Source: SLHU01 sp009929975 (GTDB taxonomy: Bacteria; Bacillota; Clostridia; Saccharofermentanales; UBA5734). From it: DNA of 64,000 bases. Below are positions 25,042 to 34,414 of this stretch, one piece after another. Within the stretch, counting starts at the first letter, position 1. Every line of letters begins with the position of its first letter. Location of the stretch: contig JAXGZQ010000001.1 of NCBI GenBank assembly GCA_040776905.1, positions 1,426,001 to 1,490,000 on the forward strand. Reading direction: 5' to 3'. Position numbers and translations under genes: made by a program. The notes beneath the pieces are model-generated. The model did no database searches and was not told the origin of the DNA. It was given only the letters and a program-made list of their open reading frames with translations.

Positions 25042-27222
25042 ATGGGGCATCATCCTTCATTTTTTGTAAATGGACAAATGAAGGTGATCGTCAGGGATAG
25101 GCAAATGAAAAATCGGACAAGAATTCACAATTTTCGTATGGAGCCAAAATGGCAATTATTCTATAGTTTTCTGACTCCGACCATCATGATGATGATTGCG
25201 TTTATGGTGGTCGGTATTGCTCCTTTTGGCAATTTCAATTTGATGGCGATGGATGGATACGCACAATATTTTCCAATGCTGCGGGAATATGTACGTACGA
25301 AATCTGACTGGTCTTTTGCCGGTGCACTCGGCTTTAATCAACTAACTCAATCTGCCTATTACACAAACAGTCCACTTTGGCTGCTGCTTCATCTTGTGCC
25401 AGAAAAGTTCACAATTGAAGCGATTCACTTCATTGTGATGATCCGTTTTGGTTTGGCTGGTCTTAGTTTTGCTTATTTTAACATTCGGTTTTATCAATAT
25501 CGGACGAAATTTGTCTTTGTTTTTTCAACCGCTTACGCGCTGTCTGCTTATACACTCACATTCATTAATCAGTTCATGTGGATGGACATCGTCATTTTGC
25601 TTCCCCTCTTAGCGGCTTCGCTGCATCGTTTGTGGGAAGAAAAGAATTTTCTTCCCCATATATTAGTCCTGACAACCGCGCTGTATTCAAATTTCTACCT
25701 TGCTTATATGCTCTGCCTTTTTGCGGTACTGTGGTCTTTGTATCTCATGTTCAGGCATCCGTTTTCGACCCAAAGGCGTTTGCGTTTTATTTATCGATTT
25801 GCCCTTTCCTCTGTTCTGTCGGCGGGTCTTGCAGCCTTTGTTTTACTGCCAACCTATTTCAGTTTGCAAAATACATCAGCTGCCAGCGTAGGTATCCCGG
25901 ACAAACTGATATTTTATCATCCGATATGGAAATATTTACTCCATGTCCTACCGTTTCAAAAAATATCGTTGGCATATGAGGAAGCCAATGTTTACTGTGG
26001 CTTATTGTCTTTCTTATTAGCGGCCTTTTACTTATTACAGAAGCGAAGGACCGTTCGTGAAAAATGTATGTTCGTCCTGTTTGTGATTGGTTCATATCTC
26101 AGCTTCAATTTAAATCTTTTTGATTATCTGTGGCACGGATTTCACTATCCGAGTCAATTGCCTGCCAGACAAAGTTTCCTCTTTATTTTTGTCCTGCTGA
26201 TATACGCCTGTAAAACGTATAACGAAAGAAACTTTGTGCTGTATCGACAAAAGATGGGGCCACCCAAGCGAATCGGACGGCATAATTTGAAAACATTGAT
26301 CGCCGTCATACTGCTATTTGAGATAATGGCCAATACGATGTTTACGCTGGCTGCTTATACCTGGAAAGCAAATCATAATCAATACATCAAATATGAAACC
26401 GAGTTACAGTATCTGACAGAGACTTACGCACCGCAGGAAAATGAGTTTTATCGCATGGAGTTTTTGCAGCCTGCCCACAACCAGGGCCTGCGCTATGGCT
26501 ACAATGGATTAGGTTATTATTCATCAACGATGTCAGAAGAAAATTATCAATTTTTCAAAGATATCGGAATGGATATCTATGCGCAAAATGTCAGCACCAA
26601 TTATGTCCCGGATGCTCTCCATAATAATATCTTTGCTGTGCGCTATCTGATTCAGAAAAACGATCAGCCAGTCGATATCGATCATCTCGGTTTGATAAAA
26701 GTTGAGGAACTGGTAGAATTGACGCTGTATGAGAATCCAGATTATTACTCGATTGGATTTTCAGTCAACGGCGTGGATTTCAGCGATAAACGTGCTTCGC
26801 AAATGAGAGAACAATTGGGCCACGTCATCAGCACAGATCGGCAGTTAAATGATCTGAACTTTCTTGAGATTGAGGACTATTCGCCTGACAGAATACAAGG
26901 CACTTTATCACTTGATCACAACGCCCAGCTTCTGACAAGTATCGGTCATGAAGAAGGCTGGAGACTCCTGGTTGATGGAGTTGAAACGAAGACCTTCGCA
27001 GCCTTTGATTATATGCTGGCCGCACAGATCGCGGCAGGTGATCATGAGATAACATTCGTTTATGAAACGCCAGGAAAAATGATTGGCCTGAATATAACGT
27101 TTGGCAGCCTCATCGTCTTATTCGCCTGGCTGTGGCTGGAGAATTACAAGCGAAACGAGACTGAGACAAAAGACTTTGCGTATGTAAAAGGAAAACCAAT
27201 CGCATTGAGATTGAGAATTTAA
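25042..27222 (+). CDS. YfhO-type polytopic membrane protein (GT-C-like)
   Basis: 726 residues with about 13 hydrophobic segments in the first two thirds, an external globular part and a last helix near the end (MIGLNITFGSLIVLFAWLWL). The first loop has FNLMAMDGYAQYFPM, fitting the Asp-containing catalytic loop of GT-C glycosyltransferases. The YfhO family adds sugars to lipoteichoic acid or glycolipids on the outer membrane face. ATG 25042 is used, with AGGA upstream; ATG 25081 and 25105 are alternatives. CopY-like boxes and a hairpin precede it. The acceptor is unknown. Confidence 0.8.
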   Translation: MGHHPSFFVNGQMKVIVRDRQMKNRTRIHNFRMEPKWQLFYSFLTPTIMMMIAFMVVGIAPFGNFNLMAMDGYAQYFPMLREYVRTKSDWSFAGALGFNQLTQSAYYTNSPLWLLLHLVPEKFTIEAIHFIVMIRFGLAGLSFAYFNIRFYQYRTKFVFVFSTAYALSAYTLTFINQFMWMDIVILLPLLAASLHRLWEEKNFLPHILVLTTALYSNFYLAYMLCLFAVLWSLYLMFRHPFSTQRRLRFIYRFALSSVLSAGLAAFVLLPTYFSLQNTSAASVGIPDKLIFYHPIWKYLLHVLPFQKISLAYEEANVYCGLLSFLLAAFYLLQKRRTVREKCMFVLFVIGSYLSFNLNLFDYLWHGFHYPSQLPARQSFLFIFVLLIYACKTYNERNFVLYRQKMGPPKRIGRHNLKTLIAVILLFEIMANTMFTLAAYTWKANHNQYIKYETELQYLTETYAPQENEFYRMEFLQPAHNQGLRYGYNGLGYYSSTMSEENYQFFKDIGMDIYAQNVSTNYVPDALHNNIFAVRYLIQKNDQPVDIDHLGLIKVEELVELTLYENPDYYSIGFSVNGVDFSDKRASQMREQLGHVISTDRQLNDLNFLEIEDYSPDRIQGTLSLDHNAQLLTSIGHEEGWRLLVDGVETKTFAAFDYMLAAQIAAGDHEITFVYETPGKMIGLNITFGSLIVLFAWLWLENYKRNETETKDFAYVKGKPIALRLRI

Positions 27223-27258
27223 GATGCATAACATTGATGGAGTTAATGATATTGCCTT

Positions 27259-29031
27259 ATGCAAACGGATCAATTTGAAAAGTTGAATACTGTTCAAACG
27301 ACGCTCTTATTCATGGCAGTCGCCATGCTCACTGTTTTCTTTGAGTTGATGAGCTATTTGCAGATCCGTGTTTTCTCCTGGATAACCCCGCGCTTGTGGC
27401 TTGTTAGCGTTTTTATCATCGCCTGCACGATTATTTATCGTGGACTGTATCGTCTTATCCTTGACATCAAAAGCAAAAACATATTGCCGCTGCTCGTAAC
27501 TTTTGCCGGTGTCTTATTGTTATTGTGGCCGATGATTGATAACTCCCGCAGTGTGCTGGGTCAAGACGCGACACAGCAGATAGCGGCGGGATTGGCAGCT
27601 TACGGCAAGTCCGATATGAACTATACCGGGCAGGCGTTTCTGGGTTATCCAGCCAGACAGTATCTACTGAGTGCCTGGCCTGCGCTAATTCTCGGGCGAA
27701 CCTATATGGCGCTGAAAATTGGCTTTGCCTGGCCCTTCTGGCTGGGCCTGATCATATTTGCTGATGGCCTGCGAAAATGGATCGAGCATCACAATATCGC
27801 AAACGGCCAGTCTTTGGTCATGTTTTGCCTGACCGCGGTAATGGCTTTTCCTTATGTTACGGAGTACTATCTCTATTTCGAGCACACGCTCTATCCTTTA
27901 TGTTTCACCTTGCAGCTGATTGGCTGGCTGTTTCATTTTTACAGTAAACCTACTCTGTTCACCGCGTTTGCGATTCTCTGGACCGGCATCATGCTGATCT
28001 ATTGCTACACCACCGCGTTGGCCATTGTCTTCCTGTTAATTCTGCTGCTTCTTTGTATCGGCCTGATCAGCCGCGAAAAAGGTTTCGTCAAGCTATTTCA
28101 TCTGATGTCAGCCGGTGTGATCGCACTTAATCTTGTGTTCTCAATCATTTTCGGCAGAGGCGATCGGGCATCGGTTTTACGCAGCAATGAAATGGCTGAA
28201 CTGGCGCAAGCCGCCGTGGACGGACTGAAAATCGCTTTGCTGCATCAGCCGGCGGTCTACGCATCATTTCTGCTGCCACTTGTCTGGTTCTATCTGATCG
28301 TGGGACTGGGTCTCCGGCTTGGCAAGCTGCATTTTGTGATATCAGGCTGGACAGTAGCCGTCTTCATGTTATCGCAAATACTGCAGGGATATGCTGTTTA
28401 CCCGGCACCGATATCCTTCTCCCGCACACTGATCACCGTTCCTGTTCTCGTGACCGGCTGGTTTCTGGCACTGACAGGATACGGCGGCGAGCCAGGACTG
28501 ATCGAGCATTGCAGAACGCGCTTCTCGCAGGCAAACAGCAGCTGCAGGCAGCAAAAACTGATCAGGAGAATATCACCGGTCGCCTCCATCATCATCATCC
28601 TGGCGATCGTCGCTAATTTAATTGTTGGCTTCGCTCATATTGCGGAGCCCAAAGTGCAAGGCGACGCTGCCAAATACATCGCTCCCGGTTATCTCCGTCC
28701 GATGAATCTCCTGATGCTTGATCTGACCGAGAAGCTTGCGGCGGCTGGAATGACACAAGATGACGAATTCAATTTTGTGCTCTGCACAGACAATGTCTGG
28801 TTGAAGAACCCAGCTGACTATACCGAATATTTCTATCCTGAAGCCAACATTTACCTCTGTGAAAATGACAATGATCTGCCAGTCGATATGAATACCGACC
28901 TTATCACTGTCTTCTATGCAGTCGAAGGTTCACTGCCGGAATCACTCGTAATTTATGCCGAACAAATAGAAAATGATATCCTGGAAATTGATGACAGGAC
29001 CCATATGACGCTGCAGCGCCTGATTGACTGA
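27259..29031 (+). CDS. Large polytopic membrane protein, unknown
   Basis: 590 residues with about 12 hydrophobic segments from residue 15 to about 465, then a globular tail of about 115 residues. A loop after the second or third helix contains VLGQDATQQIAAGLAAYG, with an Asp placed as in GT-C enzymes, but I do not recognise a named family. It follows the YfhO-type gene after 36 bases on the same strand, so the two probably form one operon and may act on the same envelope glycan. No strong RBS precedes ATG 27259. Confidence 0.65.
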   Translation: MQTDQFEKLNTVQTTLLFMAVAMLTVFFELMSYLQIRVFSWITPRLWLVSVFIIACTIIYRGLYRLILDIKSKNILPLLVTFAGVLLLLWPMIDNSRSVLGQDATQQIAAGLAAYGKSDMNYTGQAFLGYPARQYLLSAWPALILGRTYMALKIGFAWPFWLGLIIFADGLRKWIEHHNIANGQSLVMFCLTAVMAFPYVTEYYLYFEHTLYPLCFTLQLIGWLFHFYSKPTLFTAFAILWTGIMLIYCYTTALAIVFLLILLLLCIGLISREKGFVKLFHLMSAGVIALNLVFSIIFGRGDRASVLRSNEMAELAQAAVDGLKIALLHQPAVYASFLLPLVWFYLIVGLGLRLGKLHFVISGWTVAVFMLSQILQGYAVYPAPISFSRTLITVPVLVTGWFLALTGYGGEPGLIEHCRTRFSQANSSCRQQKLIRRISPVASIIIILAIVANLIVGFAHIAEPKVQGDAAKYIAPGYLRPMNLLMLDLTEKLAAAGMTQDDEFNFVLCTDNVWLKNPADYTEYFYPEANIYLCENDNDLPVDMNTDLITVFYAVEGSLPESLVIYAEQIENDILEIDDRTHMTLQRLID

Positions 29032-29115
29032 TTATGAGCAACCTTTCGTCAAAATATCAGCCTGCTTCCTTCTGGCTTGGGCATGGCATCCTGCCAGTTC
29101 GAGCGATGGCTGCCG

Positions 29116-29958
29116 TTATCTGGCTTCCTGGAGGATTTCCGCAGCCAGGCGGGCGTTTTCAGCCAGCTGGTCTTTGTTTTTCTGATACACACCGACCACG
29201 GCCAGATCGCCGGGTTTGATCGAGTGATAGGTCTCGGTTAATACCGTTCGGGCTGTTTCGCTGACTTCTGCCGCTGACTTTTTCAAAAAGACCTGGCCGC
29301 CGGCGAACACCTTAAAGGCCAGACAGGGTTTATTGACTTTTTGTATGACCTCAAACATCAGGGGACGATCTTCCGGGTGGAAGCGGATGGTCTTTTCCCT
29401 GCCGGTAAGAAACGCACTCGGTTCGGCGCCGCGTTTGCGTGTATTATGCAGGCAGGCCATATAAAAATCGACCGGCCAATGAAGCGTTTCTGATCGAAGG
29501 ATGGTTTCGGGCACATGCGTCCCCAGTCCTACCGGTAAACCGGTGCTCGCCAGCAGTTCCAGATTTCGCAGCAGCGCATCCTCCTGGCCAGCCTCGATCA
29601 ATCCATCCGTTGTCGTGCCCTGATGATAAATGGCGATGGGTGCCAGTTCAAGCATCTGACGCAGGTTCACCTGCAGATCGATGGCCGGGTAGGGCTGAAA
29701 GATAAAGTGCATGCGGCCGCCCTCGTTGCGATACTGGCGCAGGACCCTGAGAATGAAAGGATCGGCCAGGGGCAGGCAGGTGTTCAGGCCGGCTTCTTCT
29801 GCGGCGAATAAAGTGCGGACAATCCGGTCAGCCGTATAGTAGTCAATCATTTCCGAACCGGTGGCCAGATCTGGAATATAGGAATGTCCGGTGAACGGAT
29901 TATCGCCCAGAATCAACCGGGTGACGCTGGTTCCAAAAAAATCAACGGATGGAAGCAT
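29116..29958 (-). CDS. TIM-barrel-like protein of unknown function
   Basis: 280 residues, cytoplasmic. LILGDNPFTGHSYIPD, IAIYHQGTTTDGLIEAG and GLGTHVPETI are spaced like the strand-loop ends of a TIM barrel. LAFKVFAGGQVF and VGVYQKNKDQLAENARLA recall aldo/keto-reductase-like or dihydrodipicolinate-like barrels, but I cannot name the family. ATG 29958 has GGAGAAAGGG upstream; the open frame to 30003 lacks an RBS. It is convergent with the membrane-protein gene. A role in sugar metabolism is suggested only by its surroundings. Confidence 0.6.
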   Translation of the reverse strand: MLPSVDFFGTSVTRLILGDNPFTGHSYIPDLATGSEMIDYYTADRIVRTLFAAEEAGLNTCLPLADPFILRVLRQYRNEGGRMHFIFQPYPAIDLQVNLRQMLELAPIAIYHQGTTTDGLIEAGQEDALLRNLELLASTGLPVGLGTHVPETILRSETLHWPVDFYMACLHNTRKRGAEPSAFLTGREKTIRFHPEDRPLMFEVIQKVNKPCLAFKVFAGGQVFLKKSAAEVSETARTVLTETYHSIKPGDLAVVGVYQKNKDQLAENARLAAEILQEAR

Positions 29959-30140
29959 ATCGATTCCCTTTCTCCACTGAATCGGATTCAAGAACAATTC
30001 CATTATGCCATATTGACGGTGTTGTCAGCAGGCAATCACTGTGGCTTCATAGCGGTTATTTTTTCTGCTCATTCCATTTTTGCCCATCATCTTAAGCAAC
30101 TCCTATATAATGGTGGTTGTATTGGAGGGTAGTTCAATGA

Positions 30141-30350
30141 ATGAAGAACAACAAATACATTATCCAGCATTCGTGTGGTGATATTTCCGAACTTTTCCCG
30201 GATTTGATCGATATCGGGCTCGATTGTTATCAGACCCTTCAAACAGAGATCTATGATATGGATGGGTTCAAGAGAGACTATGGAAACGATCTATCGATAA
30301 GGGGTAGAATTTCAACGCAGCAGATATTGGCCAAAGGCCCGCACTCATCA
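30141..30350 (+). pseudogene. Fragment of a URO-D-family gene
   Basis: About 65 residues: IIQHSCGDISELFPDLIDIG, LDCYQTLQTEIYDMDGFKR, then SIRGRISTQQ. This is the conserved zinc-site and QPE region of URO-D-family methyltransferases. The normal 240 residues before and the end after it are missing. A decayed relative of the gene at 22125, retaining the HSCGD motif that the intact copy lacks. Confidence 0.7.
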
Positions 30351-30390
30351 ATATGAATCAAACACCACCGTGAATAGAAAGAAGTAGTCC

Positions 30391-31734
30391 ATGCAGCAGA
30401 ACGTGAAAATCAACAGACTTCCCGGCCAGGGCAGAATACTGCTGCTGGCCTGGCTTACGTATACACTGGCTTACACATTGCGTGTGAATATCGCTGTTGT
30501 CATTCCCGTACTGGTCCGTGAGCATCATTTTACGTTTGCCCAGATGGGCGTGCTGACCAGCTGCTATTTTGTGGCCTATATGATGGGTCAACTCGTCAGC
30601 GGATATCTCGGGGATCGTCTCAGCAGTAAACTTTTGATCATCTCAGGATTGATCGTCTCAGCTTTGTGTAATATTGGGATGTCTTTCATGGCAAGTCTCC
30701 GGGTTTTATACCTGCTTTGGACAATCAATGGTCTGGCCCAGTCAATGCTCTGGGCACCGCTGATGAAAACCTTATCGGTCTGGTTTGCCGGGTTCCAATT
30801 GGAGCGCGTCTCTTTCCTTATGGCGCAGTCCGTCATCGTTGGTTATGCCGTCTCATGGGTCTTGTCTTCGCTCCTGACTGCTTATCTGGGCTGGATTTAT
30901 GCGTTCATTGTCCCGGCTGTCATGGTACTGGTCTTCGTTGTCAGTCTGATCATTCTATTTGAGGATGCCGCGCCTGATGCGGATAAACGATCCGACATCA
31001 ATCAGACAATCGTGACGCAAAGCGATCAGACCGATAGGCGTGGACAAGGCAGCGGCCACGTGGTGGAAAGCGTCAGCGATCAGACGGCCGGGGCACAGGA
31101 GCATGACGTATCAGTAGGGGCCTTTTTCCGCATGATTCAACTGCCCCTCCTGCTGGTGATTTCTATCTGCCACGGTCTCATCCGTGAAGGGATCAGTGTC
31201 TGGTTTCCGACCATCCTTGAAGACGCGGCGAAGATCAGCCTGCAAAACACCATCATGATCCTGATCATTGTGCCGCTGGTGAATTTCGCCGGCATTATAT
31301 TGGTCAAAAAAGTGAATCGTCATCTCTCGCGGGATAGTCTGAAAACCCTGCTCTCTGTTTTTGGGGGCATGGCGATCATAACGTTACTCCTACTGGTGCT
31401 TTTCAGTTCGTCTTTCTGGATTGTGATCCTGATGATCGTTCTGCTTCTGGCTTTGGCCAATGGCCTCACTCCCATCTTGACATCCGTCATCCCCTTTCAG
31501 TTCGCGAGATACCGGAAAGTGGCCTTAACGGTTGGTGTTCTCGATTTCGCCATTTATCTGGGCGCTGCGGTGTCAGGTGTTCTTACCGGTGTGGTCGCGG
31601 ATCATTTCGATTGGATCGGCGTTGTCTCCTTGTGGCTGATCGCGGCGATCATCGGGTTTGCAACGGCCATTTGGCAATCATTCGGACAACGGGGGAAGCA
31701 GCGGTACGAGCAGAAAATCCACGACGCAGAATGA
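30391..31734 (+). CDS. MFS transporter, sugar or sugar-acid type
   Basis: 447 residues with twelve hydrophobic helices and a hydrophilic central loop of about 60 residues (DAAPDADKRSDINQ onward). The first helix pair has TLAYTLRVNIAVVIPVLV and the signature loop GYLGDRLSSKLLI, as in anion-cation symporter or organophosphate-type carriers. It precedes the GH51 and GH105 genes on the same strand, so import of the oligosaccharides or uronates they act on is likely. ATG 30391 has a weak purine-rich RBS. Confidence 0.8.
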   Translation: MQQNVKINRLPGQGRILLLAWLTYTLAYTLRVNIAVVIPVLVREHHFTFAQMGVLTSCYFVAYMMGQLVSGYLGDRLSSKLLIISGLIVSALCNIGMSFMASLRVLYLLWTINGLAQSMLWAPLMKTLSVWFAGFQLERVSFLMAQSVIVGYAVSWVLSSLLTAYLGWIYAFIVPAVMVLVFVVSLIILFEDAAPDADKRSDINQTIVTQSDQTDRRGQGSGHVVESVSDQTAGAQEHDVSVGAFFRMIQLPLLLVISICHGLIREGISVWFPTILEDAAKISLQNTIMILIIVPLVNFAGIILVKKVNRHLSRDSLKTLLSVFGGMAIITLLLLVLFSSSFWIVILMIVLLLALANGLTPILTSVIPFQFARYRKVALTVGVLDFAIYLGAAVSGVLTGVVADHFDWIGVVSLWLIAAIIGFATAIWQSFGQRGKQRYEQKIHDAE

Positions 31735-31748
31735 AGGAGGAGTTCACC

Positions 31749-33239
31749 ATGCAGATTGACATTAACCCAAAACGTGCAGTTGGCCAGAGAAATAAAATGA
31801 TTTATGGCCATTTCATTGAACATTTCCACCGGCAAATTTACGGTGGTGTGTTCGATCCGGAGAATCCTCTGTCAGATGAAAAGGGGTTTCGCAGCGATGT
31901 CATTGAAGCACTGAGGCAAATACAAGTGCCGGTGCTGCGCTGGCCGGGTGGTTGTTTTGTTTCATCCTACCACTGGAAAGAGGCGGTCGGCCCCGATCGG
32001 ACGCCGATGTTTGACAAGGCCTGGCGGGTGGAAGACTCCAATCGTTTTGGCACCGATGAGTTTATCGAGATGTGCCGCTTAATCGGCTGTGAACCGTATA
32101 TCTGCACAAATGCCGGCACCGGTACGGCAGAAGAAATGAGCGACTGGGTAGAGTATTGCAATCTGCCGAATGAGGGGAAATATGCCAAATGGCGTATCGC
32201 GAACGGGTATCCGGAGCCACATGCTGTCCGCTATTGGAGCGTCGGCAATGAGAATTATGGCAGCTGGGAACTTGGTGCCAAGGAAGCAAATGAATGGAGC
32301 CGGCTGGTCTGCGAATCGGCCAAACTGATGCATCATGTCGACCCGACAACAGAACTGAGCGCGGCCGCGTTGACTGATCTCGATTGGAATATCAAGTTGC
32401 TTAAGACATCAGCAGATTATCTGGACTGGATTTCCATTCATCAGTATTGGGACGGCATACATGAAGACAATCAGTGCGCCACCTATGAACAGACCATGGC
32501 CTATACGGAAAACTTAGGTGATTCGATCGATAAGGTACGTGGTTTGCTGACTGCGATGGGACTGGAAAAGAAAATCAAAATCGCTTTTGATGAATGGAAT
32601 CTGCGTGGCTGGTATCATCCAAAAGCACATACAAAGAAGCTCAGTGTGACGAAAGAGGAGTATTTGACGCCGCGTGATGATAATGATAATAATCAGCTCT
32701 ATACCATGGCGGATACCATTTTCACTGCGTGTTTTCTCAATGAACTGAATCGTAACTGCGATCTCGTCGGTATGGCCAATTTCGCGCCTGTTGTCAACAC
32801 GCGAGGCTGTATTTATACCCATCCTGAAGGCCTTGTCCGGCGCGGCACGTATCATGTCTTTGACCTATATGTGAATCAATTGGGTGATATGGTTCTGGAC
32901 GCATTTGTGCCTGATTTGCCGACAATGCGGGTGACCGGGAAAGATGGACGATCGACATCAGTCTCGGCCATCGATATGGTAGCGGCTAAATTCAGCGACC
33001 GGCCGTGCTATTCACTGGCCATCGTCAATAAAGATCCATGCCGGGCCTATGACATCACACTCAAGATCGATGGCTTCTCGCCGGAGCAGATGAAAATCAG
33101 CAAGGTGATAGCCGATCAGGTGGATGCCTATAATGATATTGATCATGAGGGCATCAAACTGGTCCATGGCCATTGGCAACCCGCGGCTCAGTCGATCGCC
33201 GTCGGCGCACATTCAGTTTTTGTTGTTCAACTGAAGTAA
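31749..33239 (+). CDS. GH51 alpha-L-arabinofuranosidase
   Basis: 496 residues, the normal family length, no signal peptide. It removes arabinofuranosyl groups from arabinan or arabinoxylan oligosaccharides. The retaining catalytic pair is visible: acid/base Glu168 in VGNENYG and nucleophile Glu282 in FDEWN. The N-terminal YGHFIEHFHRQIYGG and RWPGGCF blocks are diagnostic. AAGGAGGAG precedes ATG 31749, so the longer open frame from 31611 is not used. It lies 14 bases after the transporter gene and just before GH105. Confidence 0.93.
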   Translation: MQIDINPKRAVGQRNKMIYGHFIEHFHRQIYGGVFDPENPLSDEKGFRSDVIEALRQIQVPVLRWPGGCFVSSYHWKEAVGPDRTPMFDKAWRVEDSNRFGTDEFIEMCRLIGCEPYICTNAGTGTAEEMSDWVEYCNLPNEGKYAKWRIANGYPEPHAVRYWSVGNENYGSWELGAKEANEWSRLVCESAKLMHHVDPTTELSAAALTDLDWNIKLLKTSADYLDWISIHQYWDGIHEDNQCATYEQTMAYTENLGDSIDKVRGLLTAMGLEKKIKIAFDEWNLRGWYHPKAHTKKLSVTKEEYLTPRDDNDNNQLYTMADTIFTACFLNELNRNCDLVGMANFAPVVNTRGCIYTHPEGLVRRGTYHVFDLYVNQLGDMVLDAFVPDLPTMRVTGKDGRSTSVSAIDMVAAKFSDRPCYSLAIVNKDPCRAYDITLKIDGFSPEQMKISKVIADQVDAYNDIDHEGIKLVHGHWQPAAQSIAVGAHSVFVVQLK

Positions 33240-33271
33240 AAGGCCCAGATTCAAATTTTGGAGGAATCGTT

Positions 33272-34354
33272 ATGAAATACTCTGATACCTTGGCACAGAC
33301 CATCATGCACAGATTTCCTGATCCAGACACGTTTCCCTATCAGTCGTGGTCCTATTCGCAGGGTTTCATGCTGTGGGGATTCATTCGCCTGTACGAAAAA
33401 ACAGGTAATGAAGCTTATTTTCACTATGTTTCCCATTATTGTGACGCACATGTTGATGCCCACGGTCATATCAGCGGGTTTTCCGGTATCAGTCTGGACG
33501 ATATCATGGCGGGCTCTGTTCTGGTCTGGCTCTATACCAAAACAAAAGAGGAGAAATACCGGCTCGCCTGTGAACGGATCCGCAGGGCCTACGACGATTA
33601 CCCGAGAAACAGTGATGGCGGATTCTGGCATGCGCGGTTCCGGGACGGTGAGATGTGGGTTGACGGGCTGTTCATGGGTCTGATGTTTTTAACGCGTTAT
33701 GGGAAATACATCGGCGACTCGGAGTATTGTTTCGCGGAAACAGTCAAACAGCTTGCCATTGTCCTGGCACGGTGTGAAAAACAGGATACCGGCCTGCTGT
33801 ATCATGCGTACTGCGAACACTCGACCGCTCCCTGGGCGCATCCGATTACCGGACAATCTCCGGAAATCTGGTCTGAGGGATTAGGCTGGTATGCCATGAT
33901 TTTGGCAGAGGTCCTGGCATTGATGCCAGAGACTGTCGCGGGTTATGATCAGGTGCGTGACCAGCTGCGCAAACTGGTTGAGAGTCTCGCGATCGTTCAG
34001 GACAAGACATCGGGCCTGTGGTATCAGGTGGTCGATAAAGGCACGGCCAGACGGAACTGGCATGACACGTCCGGCAGTGCCATGTTTGTCTACACCATTA
34101 AGAAATCGGTGTTGCTCGGTCTGGTCGATGAACAATATAACCGAGTTGCCGACATGGGGTTTGCCGGGATCAAGACCAAGTATTGGCTCGATCCTGAGGG
34201 CAACGCCAATATTGATGATGCCTGCGACGGTGTGTGTGTTCAGCTTGACTATGATGCCTATGTAGATTACGCCCGTAATGTCAACAGTAAGGAAGCCGTC
34301 GCGGCCGTTCTGTGGGCTGCCGTGATCATGGAATATGGCGTGGCCAACGACTGA
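33272..34354 (+). CDS. GH105 unsaturated rhamnogalacturonyl hydrolase
   Basis: 360-residue alpha/alpha-barrel hydrolase without signal peptide. It removes unsaturated galacturonate from rhamnogalacturonan or related oligosaccharides made by lyases. WSYSQGFMLWGFIRLYEKTG and GEMWVDGLFMG are family blocks; Asp131 in the latter corresponds to the catalytic Asp of YteR/YesR. WSEGLGWYAM and the C-terminal GVCVQLDYDAYVDY also fit. GGAGG at 33260-33264 selects ATG 33272. Same operon as the GH51 gene, 32 bases apart. Confidence 0.9.
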   Translation: MKYSDTLAQTIMHRFPDPDTFPYQSWSYSQGFMLWGFIRLYEKTGNEAYFHYVSHYCDAHVDAHGHISGFSGISLDDIMAGSVLVWLYTKTKEEKYRLACERIRRAYDDYPRNSDGGFWHARFRDGEMWVDGLFMGLMFLTRYGKYIGDSEYCFAETVKQLAIVLARCEKQDTGLLYHAYCEHSTAPWAHPITGQSPEIWSEGLGWYAMILAEVLALMPETVAGYDQVRDQLRKLVESLAIVQDKTSGLWYQVVDKGTARRNWHDTSGSAMFVYTIKKSVLLGLVDEQYNRVADMGFAGIKTKYWLDPEGNANIDDACDGVCVQLDYDAYVDYARNVNSKEAVAAVLWAAVIMEYGVAND

Positions 34355-34385
34355 CGGAGCGATCCGGCTGACGTGATCACGACGT

Positions 34386-34412
34386 CCGAACCCTGAGAAT
34401 ATAGCGGTTCGG
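34386..34412. terminator. Hairpin between convergent GH105 and PHP genes
   Basis: CCGAACC pairs with GGTTCGG around a 13-base loop. No T-run, so weak evidence for termination. Confidence 0.45.
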
Positions 34413-34414
34413 GC

